Positions 8,466-18,513 of a DNA stretch of 64,000 nt are shown one piece after another. Every line of letters starts with the position of its first letter. The stretch's first letter is position 1. The translations under genes were made by a program, and so were the position numbers. This stretch comes from Hyphomicrobiales bacterium. GTDB taxonomy: Bacteria > Pseudomonadota > Alphaproteobacteria > Rhizobiales > Rhizobiaceae. The stretch is taken from NCBI GenBank assembly GCA_900472625.1, contig UCIT01000041.1, positions 6,654 through 70,653 of the forward strand, written 5' to 3'. Under the pieces are notes generated by a model that saw nothing but the letters and a program-made list of their open reading frames with translations, was not told where the DNA came from and did no database searches.

Positions 8466-9761
8466 ATGTTGAAGAGCATTCTGCTTGCCGGCGTATGCAT
8501 GGCCGGATTGTCAATTTCCATCAATTTCGCGAATGCCGAGACCATCCGCATCGCCGAGCACCGCCAGGCGCGTATTGACGCGCTGAAGACGGTCGTTCCC
8601 GATATCGAGAAGAAGTACGGCGTCACGATCGAGGTCGTGGAATATCCCGCGCCCGAGAAGGATTATCTGTCGAAGCTGCTGACCGAGCTTCGCGCCGGCA
8701 ACGCTCCGGACCTGTTCACGGCGCCCGCGGGCCAGGATGTCGCCGATATGGTCGCCGCCGGCTATCTCGAGCCGATCACCAAGGAATTTAAGGCGTGGGA
8801 CGGGTACGGCCAGTCGTTCGACGTATCCAAGAAGCTTGTCACGCGCGCCGATGGCGAGGTTTACGTCTTGCCCGCAATGCTGAAGGTCCAGCAGCTGTAC
8901 TACCGTCGCGATGTTCTCGAAAAGGCCGGCATTTCTACCGACCAGCCGAAGACCTGGGAGGATCTGATCGACCGCGCCAAGGAGATCAAGGCCAAGACCG
9001 GTGCTTACGGCCTTCTCTTCCCGATGGGGCTGAGCTGGGGCGGCGGCGCGTTCGGCGAAGGGTTCCAGTACCTGATGGTGGGCACCTCGACACCGCAGAT
9101 CGCAAACGAAGACGAGACGCTCAACCTGAAAAGCGAAGGCGTGAAGGAGGCTTTTGGCTTCTACAAGGATTTGATCGACAACGACCTCATGCCGATCCAG
9201 CCCCTTCTCGGGCCGGAGCCATGGGTCACGCCGAAATACCAGATGTTCCCGGAAGGCAAGCTCGTCGCAACGACGTGCGGCTCGTGGTGCTACATCTACG
9301 ACTGGGGTCCGGAAAGCAAGAACCCGATCCCGAACGTGGAGAAGGCCGTCGGCACATGGACCATGCCGGGCAAGGACGGTGGCGAGCATGTGATGACCGA
9401 CATAGAAAGCGGTTGGGGCGTTAACGCCGCGGGATCCGATCCCGAGATGGCCAAGAAAGTGCTTCTCGAGCTTGGCTCCGTGAAGGCTGATGTTGCCTAT
9501 GCCGCGCGCGTCGGCAACATTCCCGGCCGCAAGGACGCGACCAACGACGCCGAGTTCCAGAAGTTGACGGCCCTCGTTCCCGTGCTTTCGGCTGTCGAAA
9601 ACGGCGCGTTCCTGACGTCTGCTCCAGGCTTCTCAGCCGTATCGGAAGGCGTTGCAAGGGCGACCGAAGCCTTGCTGCGCAAGGAAACCGATGCCGCCGG
9701 CGCACAGAAAATCCTCGTTGACTACGTCAGCGAGACGCTCGGCGAAGACATGGTCAAGTAA
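8466..9761 (+). CDS. sugar ABC transporter substrate-binding protein
   Basis: A 431-residue binding protein with a signal peptide (MLKSILLAGVCMAGL..., cleavage near NAE at ~24). ATG 8466 was chosen for the strong AGGAGGAGGAACG upstream. An in-frame extension to 8355 crosses operator site 2 and is unlikely. It is the first gene of an operon with two permeases, an ATPase and a ThuA-like protein. The gene order resembles thuEFGKA of Sinorhizobium, which imports trehalose and maltose, but I cannot confirm the ligand. Confidence 0.9.
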   Translation: MLKSILLAGVCMAGLSISINFANAETIRIAEHRQARIDALKTVVPDIEKKYGVTIEVVEYPAPEKDYLSKLLTELRAGNAPDLFTAPAGQDVADMVAAGYLEPITKEFKAWDGYGQSFDVSKKLVTRADGEVYVLPAMLKVQQLYYRRDVLEKAGISTDQPKTWEDLIDRAKEIKAKTGAYGLLFPMGLSWGGGAFGEGFQYLMVGTSTPQIANEDETLNLKSEGVKEAFGFYKDLIDNDLMPIQPLLGPEPWVTPKYQMFPEGKLVATTCGSWCYIYDWGPESKNPIPNVEKAVGTWTMPGKDGGEHVMTDIESGWGVNAAGSDPEMAKKVLLELGSVKADVAYAARVGNIPGRKDATNDAEFQKLTALVPVLSAVENGAFLTSAPGFSAVSEGVARATEALLRKETDAAGAQKILVDYVSETLGEDMVK

Positions 9762-9785
9762 TACAGCCCAGTCGAGGAACCATAC

Positions 9786-9811
9786 CGGGGAGAGGCATCA
9801 GCTTCTCTCCG
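9786..9811 (+). other. intercistronic stem-loop after binding-protein gene
   Basis: A 10-base-pair stem (CGGGGAGAGG with CTTCTCTCCG, two G-U pairs) and a 6-base loop lie between the binding-protein and first permease genes. There is no T-run. Hairpins here usually protect the upstream mRNA and so raise binding-protein output over the permeases. Confidence 0.55.
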
Positions 9812-9832
9812 TGAATAGAGGACGGCTGTGTC

Positions 9833-10723
9833 ATGGCTGTAATGAACGCCCATGAAGCACGCATGAAGCGGCAGTTGCTTGTCATCCTGCTGCCATCGAT
9901 GCTTCTTCTGCTTGCTTTCGTGGTCTATCCCGCGATCTACTCGGTCTATCTGAGCTTTACCAACGAGGCGTTGACGGGAGCCGGAGCGCTCCGTCCGCGT
10001 TTTGTGGGCATCCGCAACTACGCGCGCCTTCTGAACGATGCGAAGTTCTGGAACTCGCTGCTGGTCACGTTCTTCTTCGTCGTCGGATCGGCGATCATCG
10101 GCCAGTTCGTTCTCGGTCTCGTCTCGGCCATGGCTCTGGGACGTTCCGTCAAGTTCGGTCGGATATTCTCTTCGATGATATTGCTGCCCAACGCGGCGCC
10201 CGAGGTCGTTGCCGGCTTCATGTGGATCTCGATGCTTGCCGGTGGCGACAACGCAACGTTGAGCCGGATCGTCGCCTTTTTCGGCATCAGCCCGTCGGAC
10301 TGGCTGAATACGTTCCCGTTGACAATGATCATTATCGTCAACACCTGGCGCGGCATCGCCACGGCGATGATCTTGTTGATGGCAGGGCTCAGCACCATTC
10401 CCGAAGAGATCTACGAGGCTGCGAGAATGGACGGCGCAACGTCGACGCAGATGTTCCGGCGGATCACGCTGCCGCTGATGATGCCGACGATCCTTCTTTA
10501 CATGCTGATTTCGGCGGTGTCGACGATCGCTGTCTTCGGAATGGTCTATGCCTTGACCCGTGGCGGTCCGGGTGGCGCCACCGAGCTTGTCAGCATCTAC
10601 ATCTACAATCAGTCCTTCACGGCCTACCAGCTTGGCTATGGTGCCGCGGTTGCGGTCGTCGTCCTGCTGATCTCGGTTCTGATCGGTATCGGCTACGTCA
10701 AGGCAATGAAGGTGGAGGTCTAA
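9833..10723 (+). CDS. sugar ABC transporter permease (MalF type)
   Basis: A 296-residue permease with six hydrophobic segments and the EAA loop EAARMDGATSTQMFRRI. Short, with no large periplasmic loop, as in CUT1 systems of rhizobia. ATG 9833 has GAGGAC upstream; ATG 9842 is a possible alternative. The next permease starts one base after this stop, so the two are tightly coupled. Confidence 0.9.
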   Translation: MAVMNAHEARMKRQLLVILLPSMLLLLAFVVYPAIYSVYLSFTNEALTGAGALRPRFVGIRNYARLLNDAKFWNSLLVTFFFVVGSAIIGQFVLGLVSAMALGRSVKFGRIFSSMILLPNAAPEVVAGFMWISMLAGGDNATLSRIVAFFGISPSDWLNTFPLTMIIIVNTWRGIATAMILLMAGLSTIPEEIYEAARMDGATSTQMFRRITLPLMMPTILLYMLISAVSTIAVFGMVYALTRGGPGGATELVSIYIYNQSFTAYQLGYGAAVAVVVLLISVLIGIGYVKAMKVEV

Positions 10724-10724
10724 C

Positions 10725-11636
10725 ATGGCTGCGATTTCACCGGTCGAAAGTGCAAACAAGGCGAAAGGCGATCTGCTTGCCTATGCTACGCTTTCCATCA
10801 TCTCGATCTTCTGCGCGATCCCGTTCTTCTGGGTCTTCCTGGCCTCGCTCGACGGTAACGCCCAGCTCTTCCTGCGCTGGCCGGACCAGTGGACACTGGA
10901 CAACTACCTGAAGATCTTCGTTCAGGAGGATGGTGGGATATGGCTCTTCAATTCCCTTTTGATCGTCGGTAGCACGACGGCGCTGGTCATGGTGTTGGCC
11001 GGTCTTGGGGGTTATGCGCTGTCGCGAACCACCGCGTGGTGGAAGCTTCCGTTCCTCTACGGCATACTGCTGATCCGCGTTCTCCCGCCAACCGCACTGG
11101 TCGTGCCGCTCTACAAGATCCTGCTGTCGATGAACCTCGCCGAGGCTGCCGTTCTTCGGCCGATCTTCGGCAGCTCGACGCGCGCGATCATGAAGTGGAC
11201 GGGTTTCATCGACGGTTATCTGGGGATTATCCTCGTTTTGACCGCGATGCAGCTGCCGCTGGCGCTGTGGATCATGAAGACGTTCTTCGACGGGCTGCCC
11301 AGGGACTACGAAGAGGCCGCTCTCATGGACGGCGCGACGATGGTGCAAAGGATCCGGCGTGTACTGGTGCCGCTGGCGCTTCCAGGCCTTGCTGCAGCCG
11401 GCCTGTTCTCGTTCATCTCCGCATGGGGCGATTTCCTGCTCCCCCTGACGTTCCTGTCATCTCCCGAGTTGCAACCACTGCCGCTCGGGCTGTTCAGGGC
11501 CTATCTCCGCGTCAATACGGTGGACTACGGGTTCCTCGCCGCGCTCGCTTTCATCTACCTGCTTCCAGCCGTCATCGCCTTTGGCTTTGCGCGCAAGTTC
11601 CTCGTGCAGACCTTCGCTGGCGGGGTGAAGGGCTAG
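10725..11636 (+). CDS. sugar ABC transporter permease (MalG type)
   Basis: A 303-residue partner permease. The EAA loop is EEAALMDGATMVQRIRRV, and six hydrophobic segments end in the usual FVQ-type tail (FLVQTFAGGVKG). GGAGG lies just before the ATG, inside the end of the previous gene. Forms the translocation pore with the upstream permease and docks on the ATPase encoded next. Confidence 0.9.
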   Translation: MAAISPVESANKAKGDLLAYATLSIISIFCAIPFFWVFLASLDGNAQLFLRWPDQWTLDNYLKIFVQEDGGIWLFNSLLIVGSTTALVMVLAGLGGYALSRTTAWWKLPFLYGILLIRVLPPTALVVPLYKILLSMNLAEAAVLRPIFGSSTRAIMKWTGFIDGYLGIILVLTAMQLPLALWIMKTFFDGLPRDYEEAALMDGATMVQRIRRVLVPLALPGLAAAGLFSFISAWGDFLLPLTFLSSPELQPLPLGLFRAYLRVNTVDYGFLAALAFIYLLPAVIAFGFARKFLVQTFAGGVKG

Positions 11637-11667
11637 TCCCGCACCCGATCGAGAAAGAGACAAATCA

Positions 11668-12750
<1,083 letters not shown>

Positions 12751-12769
12751 CAGCCAAGGATTATTTGCA

Positions 12770-13516
12770 ATGAGTATCAAGGTTACAATCTGGAACGAAG
12801 GTCGCCACGAAAAGCGAGACGAGGAAGTGCGCAAGCTCTACCCTGACCGTATCGACGGACAGATCGCGAAGGGGATCGCGAGTTCCGAATTCGAAATACG
12901 CCGCGTGACGATGGATGACCCCGAAGAAGGTCTGCCGGATTCGCTGCTTAACGATACCGACGTGCTTCTGTGGTGGGGCCACATCGCCCATGAGGAAGTC
13001 AGCGACGCGCTTGTGGATCGTGTCCAGCAGCGCGTTCTCAAGGGAATGGGCATCATCTTCCTGCATTCCGGCCACCACTCCAAGCTCTTCCGCCGCCTCA
13101 TGGGAACCAACGCCAATCTGTCCTGGCGCGAGCTTGACGAGGGCGACCTGGAGCGCGTGTGGGTGATCAACCCGTCGCATCCGATCGCCGAAGGTCTTCC
13201 GCCCTACTTCGAAGTCGAGGCCTCGGAAATGTATGGCGAGCCCTTCGACATCCCGCAGCCTGACGAACTTCTCTTCATTTCCTGGTATTCAGGTGGCGAG
13301 GTGTTCCGAAGCGGCTGCACATGGCAGCGCGGCCGCGGCAGAATATTCTTCTTCAGCCCAGGCCATGAGACCTATCCCGTCTATTACAACAAGGAAGTGC
13401 TGAAGGTGATCTCGAACGGCATTCATTGGGCGAACCAAAAGCACACGAGCGGTTGGACCCTGGAAAACTGGCACCGTAAGGTGCCGCTGCACGAGAAGAC
13501 AACGCCGCGTTCCTAA
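12770..13516 (+). CDS. ThuA-like trehalose-utilisation protein
   Basis: A 248-residue protein of the ThuA family (class I glutamine amidotransferase-like fold). Family features seen are WNEGRHEK at the start, WWGHIAHEE, FLHSGHHSK (residues ~98-106) and FFFSPGHETYPVYYN near the C-terminus. In Sinorhizobium ThuA works with the ThuB dehydrogenase in disaccharide catabolism through 3-keto derivatives. Here the dehydrogenase is divergent rather than adjacent, so the operon is a rearranged relative of thuEFGKAB, not an identical copy. It closes the operon and is followed by a GC-rich hairpin. Confidence 0.88.
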   Translation: MSIKVTIWNEGRHEKRDEEVRKLYPDRIDGQIAKGIASSEFEIRRVTMDDPEEGLPDSLLNDTDVLLWWGHIAHEEVSDALVDRVQQRVLKGMGIIFLHSGHHSKLFRRLMGTNANLSWRELDEGDLERVWVINPSHPIAEGLPPYFEVEASEMYGEPFDIPQPDELLFISWYSGGEVFRSGCTWQRGRGRIFFFSPGHETYPVYYNKEVLKVISNGIHWANQKHTSGWTLENWHRKVPLHEKTTPRS

Positions 13517-13536
13517 GTTTTAGTCCCAAGAAATAG

Positions 13537-13560
13537 CCGGGGCGGCGTCTGCCGTCCTGG
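13537..13560 (+). terminator. candidate terminator of second ABC operon
   Basis: A 10-base-pair stem (CCGGGGCGGC with GCCGTCCTGG, two G-U pairs) and a 4-base loop begin 20 bases after the thuA-like stop. The following T content is modest (cgtctgtgtt). Confidence 0.45.
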
Positions 13561-13582
13561 CGTCTGTGTTCAAGGTGCAATT

Positions 13583-13918
13583 GTGGGGCAACATATGGGT
13601 ATGCTCGGCTCGAGCCAACGGATTCTTGACAAAACATTTTGGGCGCGTGCCCGAGCGGAGCCTTCAGCCTGCTTCGAGCGGCTAGCAAAGCTGGCGGTAG
13701 AGCGCCCCGATGTCTTTGCATTTGACAGCGGTACCCAAATCGCTGTCTTGGCCGAAGTGTCGCAAACGAGTGTCGTGCGCTTTGCGGTCTTCAACGGATT
13801 CCGGGGTATTCAGGAAATGAAAATCGCTTTTAAAGAGGCTCTGAAAAGCTCACCTCAAGCGCACACAATAGAGAAAACACCGATGATGGCCTCAATCCCT
13901 GAGGTTGGCCGACGCTAG
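13583..13918 (+). pseudogene. RpiR-type HTH fragment
   Basis: 111 codons matching the N-terminal DNA-binding domain of MurR/RpiR regulators, with FDSGTQIAVLAEVSQTSVVR followed by FAVFNGFRGIQEMKIAF, the family's HTH. Full proteins have ~280 residues with a C-terminal SIS sugar-phosphate domain, which is absent: the reading ends about 30 residues after the HTH. It is probably a truncated relic; a stand-alone HTH protein cannot be excluded. Located between the sugar operon and an unrelated monooxygenase. Confidence 0.6.
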
Positions 13919-14256
13919 GCTAAGGGCTAGTGATCGTCTTCGCTATGAATTCCTGTGTTCATTCTGAGCCAGGCTTGTCGCCAGCATGATGCATGCCGGC
14001 AACGACGTGTGCCGGGGTTCGTCCGGCATTACGGTCTCATTTTGAGCGTGTCTCTCGTCGGTGAAAGACAAATTCAGCGGTTCCTGCAGTTTGCCCAGCG
14101 TTCCGTCTTTCTTTCCGCCACCTGCCCCCACGATTTAGAAAACCTAAATACGAATGCAAGCATCTCCGGCTTGTTGCCAGTGGGACGCATGTTAATTCTA
14201 AGTCACGAGCGGAAGAGAGGCCTCTCTCCCGCAATCGACACAAAAGGGGTTCAGAC
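13919..14256. other. non-coding stretch, nothing recognised
   Basis: 338 bases without a credible gene on either strand. A weak hairpin (TGCCGG...CCGGCA, 14010-14028) is the only structure seen. The promoter of the following monooxygenase gene is presumably near 14200. Confidence 0.5.
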
Positions 14257-15609
14257 ATGGCTCGGCAGGACAAGCTCAAGCTCGGTACATTCGTCTATAC
14301 GTTCGGTTTTCATCCGGCATCTTGGCTGCATCCGGCCAGCAGCGTTCATGGTGCGACCGATTTCAGCCACCTCCTCAACGTCGCAAAAGTCTCGGAAGCT
14401 GCCAAGCTCGATTTCATTTTCATGGCGGATTCGCCGGCGGCCGGCGTCGGCGATGCCGATGCGCTCGCCCGTCAGCCGACCAAGATGAACCGCTTCGAGC
14501 CGCTTTCTCTCTTGTCGGCCCTGTCCGTCTCCACCGAAAATCTCGGTCTCGTGGCGACCGTCTCTACCAGCTATTACGAGCCGTTTAACGTCGCCCGCAT
14601 CTTCGCCTCGATCGACCACCTGAGCGGCGGCCGCGTCTGCTGGAACGTCGTCACCTCCGACCACAACGAGACCGGCTACAATTTCAACCGCGAAGGTCTC
14701 GATCCGCATGCCCTTCGCTACGAGCGCGGCGCCGAGTTCGTTGATGTCGTCTTCGGCCTGTGGGACAGTTTCGAGGCTGACGCCCTGCTGCTCGACCGAG
14801 AGAGCGGCGTCTATTACGACAAGACCAAGCACCATACGCTCAACCACAAGGGCAAGCATTTCCAGGTCCGCGGACCGCTCAACATCGCACGTTCGCCGCA
14901 GGGTCGCCCGATCATCGCCCAGGCCGGCGGTTCGGAAGCCGGCATGGAACTTGCCGCCCGCACGGCCGAGGTGGTGTTCAGCCTGGCGTCCAACATCGAC
15001 CGCAACCGCGCCTTCTACAAGAATGTCAAGGATCGCATGCCAGCATTCGGCCGCGATCCCGAAGATCTGAAGATCATGCCGGGCGTCGTCATAAATGTCG
15101 GGGAGACGGAAGCCGAAGCCCAGGCCAAGGTCGATTACCTGATCGACAAGCTGCATCCCGATGTCGGCCGCCTGATGCTGTCGGAATTCCTCGAAGCCGA
15201 TCTTTCCGGCGTCCCGCTCGACAAGCCGTTCCCGATGGACCGCCTGCCGGAAGCGCCACGCGGATCGCGCGCGCTCTTCGACGAGCTGGTGGATTTCGTC
15301 AAGAGCGGCAAGACGGTCGGCGAGCTGATCCGTCATTACGCCGAAAAGCACACCGGCAACGGCATTACCGGCACCCCGAAGCAGATCGCCGACTTCATGG
15401 AGGAATGGTTCGAGACCCGCGCCGCCGACGGCTTTATCCTGATGTTCCCGACCCTGCCGGCGAGCCTTGACGATTTCGTAAGGCTGCTGCTACCGGAACT
15501 GCGCCGTCGCGGCCTCTTCCGCGAGGAATACGAAGGCAAGACGCTGCGCGAAAACCTCGGCATCTCCATGCCGCTCAACCGCTACACTGCAGCCCGCAAG
15601 GTGGTCTGA
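14257..15609 (+). CDS. LLM flavin-dependent monooxygenase (NtaA/SnaA/DszA family)
   Basis: A 450-residue luciferase-like two-component monooxygenase of the NtaA/DszA type, which uses FMNH2 supplied by a separate reductase to attack nitrilotriacetate, sulfur or similar substrates. Family blocks include FGFHPASWLHP near the start, STSYYEPFNVAR, WNVVTS (residues ~129-134), AQAGGSEAGMELAA and GTPKQIADFMEEWF. AAGGGGTTCAGAC precedes the ATG. No reductase or transporter is adjacent, so the substrate is unknown and the gene appears to stand alone. Confidence 0.9.
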   Translation: MARQDKLKLGTFVYTFGFHPASWLHPASSVHGATDFSHLLNVAKVSEAAKLDFIFMADSPAAGVGDADALARQPTKMNRFEPLSLLSALSVSTENLGLVATVSTSYYEPFNVARIFASIDHLSGGRVCWNVVTSDHNETGYNFNREGLDPHALRYERGAEFVDVVFGLWDSFEADALLLDRESGVYYDKTKHHTLNHKGKHFQVRGPLNIARSPQGRPIIAQAGGSEAGMELAARTAEVVFSLASNIDRNRAFYKNVKDRMPAFGRDPEDLKIMPGVVINVGETEAEAQAKVDYLIDKLHPDVGRLMLSEFLEADLSGVPLDKPFPMDRLPEAPRGSRALFDELVDFVKSGKTVGELIRHYAEKHTGNGITGTPKQIADFMEEWFETRAADGFILMFPTLPASLDDFVRLLLPELRRRGLFREEYEGKTLRENLGISMPLNRYTAARKVV

Positions 15610-15950
15610 GCCGGTAGACGACTTGCTAGGATGCCGGACCCGTCCCGGCACCTCTCGCCTTAACCCGCAAGGATCGACTGATGACAGCCATTGCATCCTC
15701 CTAGTCCGCACCCGATCATCCGCATGTTGTGGAAGCGGATCCTCTTCAAGATTTCCGCGCGCCACCTGGTCAGCGCCGTGAGCGTCGTCACCTTGGCACC
15801 TGCGACGACCGCACCGGCTTCACCGCCACCTCGCCGACTGAGATGTCATCGGTGCGATCCCTTCAAGAGCAAGAGATAGTATCCCAGATCACGGCCTCCG
15901 CCCTACGACCAATGATCGGTTTCACTTCTACGATCGGCTGTCTGACTGGG
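15610..15950. other. non-coding stretch, nothing recognised
   Basis: 341 bases with no gene I can support. A stem TGCCGG/CCGGCA at 15632-15650 follows the monooxygenase and might help to end its transcript, but it has no T-run. Confidence 0.45.
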
Positions 15951-16361
15951 TCAGCCTCTCGATAAAAGGGACGAACGATTTCTTTTGAGGTAGCTACCGC
16001 GTCCCGCTCGCTGGGTTAGCAGTCCGTCTTTCACTATGGTCTCGCCACCCAAGAGCAGGTGCACCGGCCAGCCACGCACTTCCTGCCCCTCTTAAGGTGT
16101 ATAGTCGGCGCCGTGCAGCAGAATATCATTCGTGAGGGTAATTCTTTTGTCCGGGTCCCAAAGGGCAATATCAGCATCCGCACCGATAGCCATTGTACCT
16201 TTGCGGGGGTAGAGACCATATAGTTTAGCGTGATTGGTCGAGGTGACGACAACGAATTGGTTGATGTCGATGCGGCCCTTCATGACGCCTTTCGAAAACA
16301 GGATCGACAAGCGCGTGGCGACGCCAAGAATGCCGTTGGGGATCCAGCGGAAATGCCGCTG
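15951..16361 (-). pseudogene. dihydropyrimidinase/D-hydantoinase C-terminal relic
   Basis: About 135 codons that clearly match the C-terminus of dihydropyrimidinase: IPNG, GRIDINQF, STNHAKLYGLYPRKGT, IGADADIALWDP, then GWPVHLLLGG and a basic tail. A TAA at the expected Tyr codon (after GADYTP) interrupts an otherwise open frame, which ends at the family's usual C-terminus (stop 15951-15953). The catalytic N-terminal two thirds are missing. Its upstream edge joins directly to a broken phosphoesterase fragment near 16360, marking a deletion or recombination junction. Confidence 0.75.
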
Positions 16362-16576
16362 TTTGCGACCATTCAGCTTCCCGAGCAACTGGCGCAATCG
16401 CCAGCTCTGGCAGACATGAAGTCTCCGAGATGCCAGACCTCATCCTCGGAGCTTACGGCTTCGTTCCAGTTGCGAATGAGCGTGACGTCGTGATTGGCCA
16501 TGTTCGGGAACGGGCGTCGATCGAGCCGCAACACGCGCGGGTCGCCGAAGTAGGTGTCTCCAGTGAAATAGATCAT
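16360..16576 (-). pseudogene. calcineurin-like phosphoesterase relic, copy 1
   Basis: The N-terminus of a small metallophosphoesterase: MIYFTGDTYFGDPRVLRLD, NMANHD, then EDEVWHLGDFMSARAGD. The metal-binding Asp of GD and the GDF block remain. After about 60 codons the frame slips by one and continues as LLGKLNGRK, then stops matching at the hydantoinase junction. The His-rich C-terminal half is gone. A second degenerate copy lies at 36070-36520. In both places a BA14K sequence diverges from it. Confidence 0.7.
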
Positions 16577-16710
16577 CCGGAATAACTGGCGCTAACTGCA
16601 CGGATGTCGACGCTCGCGAACAGGCGTTAACGATTTTTACCGCCCAATTTGAACGGTTTAGGCTTTCGAGCGTTCAAGCACCCGACAAGTATTAACTTCT
16701 CGGGGACGTC

Positions 16711-17313
16711 ATGAAGACAATCGCTACTCTCGCTTTCGGAATAGCCTGCGCCGTCGGTGCCTCGCTCGGCGTATCGTCAGTGGCTTCAGCCGTTGTCACT
16801 GAGCCATCGAGTACGGGACATCTGACGCTTGGAACCTCTGATCTGTGGACCACGACACCTGTTAAGATTGATCGAGCCGCACAGGGGTTTGAGCGTTTGC
16901 CAGCAGTTCTGTCGACATACGCGTCCTCGCCTGTTCGCATCACAAAGACCGCGTCGGCGGCCGAACGGAGCATCGAAGTGTCGACAACAGCCTCAGGACA
17001 ACTACCAATGTTGTCCAGCGCACACCTTGACTGGTGCGCCAGCCGGTACCGTTCGTTCAATGCAGACACAAACACCTACCGATCGTTTAGCGGTGAGATG
17101 AAAACCTGTTCGTCACCGTTCGAGAGCCTCCAATCTTCCTCGGACCAAAACCTAGGTCAGTCGGCCCAATCTTCCACATCCGAGGAGGTGGCAGCTTGGT
17201 GCGCCGCCCGCTATCAGTCTTACAGGATTGAAGATAACACGTATCAGCCATATGGCGGCCAAAGGCGACCTTGCCGCGGGCCAAAGGCCGGTGACGAGAT
17301 GGCTCTTCGCTAG
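16711..17313 (+). CDS. secreted protein with two BA14K units
   Basis: A 200-residue exported protein. The signal peptide is at residues 1-27 (cleavage near ASA-V). Two BA14K units follow a low-complexity linker: residues 106-133 (DWCASRYRSF...NTYRSF...KTC) and 161-188 (AWCAARYQSY...NTYQPYGG...RPC). BA14K was first described as an immunoreactive Brucella protein with lectin-like activity; its role in rhizobia is not established. A near-match to the stress promoter (TGAAC-N16-CGTT, 16650-16674) lies upstream. Diverges from a phosphoesterase relic. Confidence 0.75.
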   Translation: MKTIATLAFGIACAVGASLGVSSVASAVVTEPSSTGHLTLGTSDLWTTTPVKIDRAAQGFERLPAVLSTYASSPVRITKTASAAERSIEVSTTASGQLPMLSSAHLDWCASRYRSFNADTNTYRSFSGEMKTCSSPFESLQSSSDQNLGQSAQSSTSEEVAAWCAARYQSYRIEDNTYQPYGGQRRPCRGPKAGDEMALR

Positions 17314-17370
17314 ATCAACGGAGAGAACACTGTGCGTATCTCGAAGATCAGCAGCGTGATGCGAGATTGA

Positions 17371-18205
17371 TTATACCGGCCGGGATGCTTCCGCCCTCGA
17401 CATCCCGAACCAAACGGCAAGGTCCGGCGACTTGCTCCAGGCGATCAAGGCGTCGAGGGCTGCTGTAACTGCACTTCGAGCTAACCCGGTCGCCACAATG
17501 TCATCGATCGCTTCGTCGACGATGCTCGCTATGTTCCGGACCACGTCCTCGAAATCTGGATCGCTGCGCATCCCCCGAAGAAGATGAGCGTGTTGCGGCG
17601 AGGAAGAAGACCTGCCTGATGCAGGAACTTTACGAGGCGACGTCCGACAATCGGGTCGTTTCCGTGCCTGTCATAAGTGCGCTGGTACGCGTTCCAGACC
17701 GACGAGAACCCCGGCGGTTCCGGCCACAGTCGCAGTCCGTCGTAGTCGTCGTCGGAGAGGATGACGCGTCCTCCCGGCCGCACCGCACGCGCCATGTTGC
17801 GTACCACCTGCAGCGGGGTGGGAATTGCTCGAGGACGAAGCGCGCACGAGCGACGTCGAACTGACCCATCTCGTCATCGCGGAAAGGCGGGTCGAGGACA
17901 TCGCCTTGTCTCATCTCCAGGATGTCGGCTTCGTTGTCGGCCGCCGCTTGGCGCACGGCTTCTGCGATCTGTTCGGCGCTTCGCTCGATACCCAGCACCG
18001 GCACCCCCGTCGCTCGTGCCATCAGCCGTGAGTACTGCCCGAGACCAGCCCCGAAGTCGAAGACGCGTTCACCGGCGACGAGACGCGCAGCCTCTATGCA
18101 GCGCTGGTTTAGCCGTCCGTTCAACGCGGTCAGCCGCGCTTGCTCGGCTTCACTCGATCCATGCGTATAGGGGGATGATGACATTCGCCGCCCCCGCTGG
18201 GTCAA
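17371..18205 (-). pseudogene. SAM-dependent methyltransferase, two frameshifts
   Basis: A class I methyltransferase read in three successive frames. Frame 1 (from ~18184) holds the SAM motif VFDFGAGLGQYSRLMAR and GQFDVARARFVLEQFP; it shifts near 17815 to a frame with RNMARAVRPGGRVILSDDDYDGLRLWPEPPG, then again near 17575 to the C-terminus (PDFEDVVRNIASIVDEA...). Joined, they make a protein of normal length (~265 residues). Two separate frameshifts favour decay over a single reading error. MSSSPY at 18184 is the likely original start. Confidence 0.75.
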
Positions 18206-18513
18206 AAGATGCCAGAAACCTGGCAGAAGTCACGAGATCGACGCCGCCATGATCAGCTGCCCTAACCGTCTTCCTTATTGAGAATCCGCAGCGTCCTGAT
18301 CTGCCCAGCCAAGGCCAGAGCGCTTTCGCCACCGTTTCGTCCGGCACCTGATCGATGTGCTGGACGCCAATCACGACAGGTTTTGGATCAAGGCTGATTA
18401 AGGGCACTGTCGAAGGGTAGTTTGGCGGCACGCTTGCTTACGACGAGGTGCTAATGGTCTTGAGTCGATATCGAACTACCACTCTCCAGCCTGCGCTAAA
18501 GTTCATTAAGCCT
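18206..18513. other. non-coding stretch, no supported gene
   Basis: 308 bases between the methyltransferase relic and the phytochrome stop. A minus-strand reading (18150-18431) has no recognised domain and overlaps the methyltransferase start; I leave it out. Confidence 0.4.

Noticed and set aside
9777..9802. GGAAC upstream of the second MalF-type permease as a stress promoter
   Set aside because: No GTT at 16-18 bases, and it lies within an operon next to an intercistronic hairpin.
14010..14028. Short hairpin before the monooxygenase gene as a riboswitch
   Set aside because: Six base pairs only, no conserved aptamer features, no expression platform.
18150..18431. Minus-strand reading of 93 codons upstream of the methyltransferase relic
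   Set aside because: No domain recognised, no ribosome site, and it overlaps the methyltransferase start in another frame.
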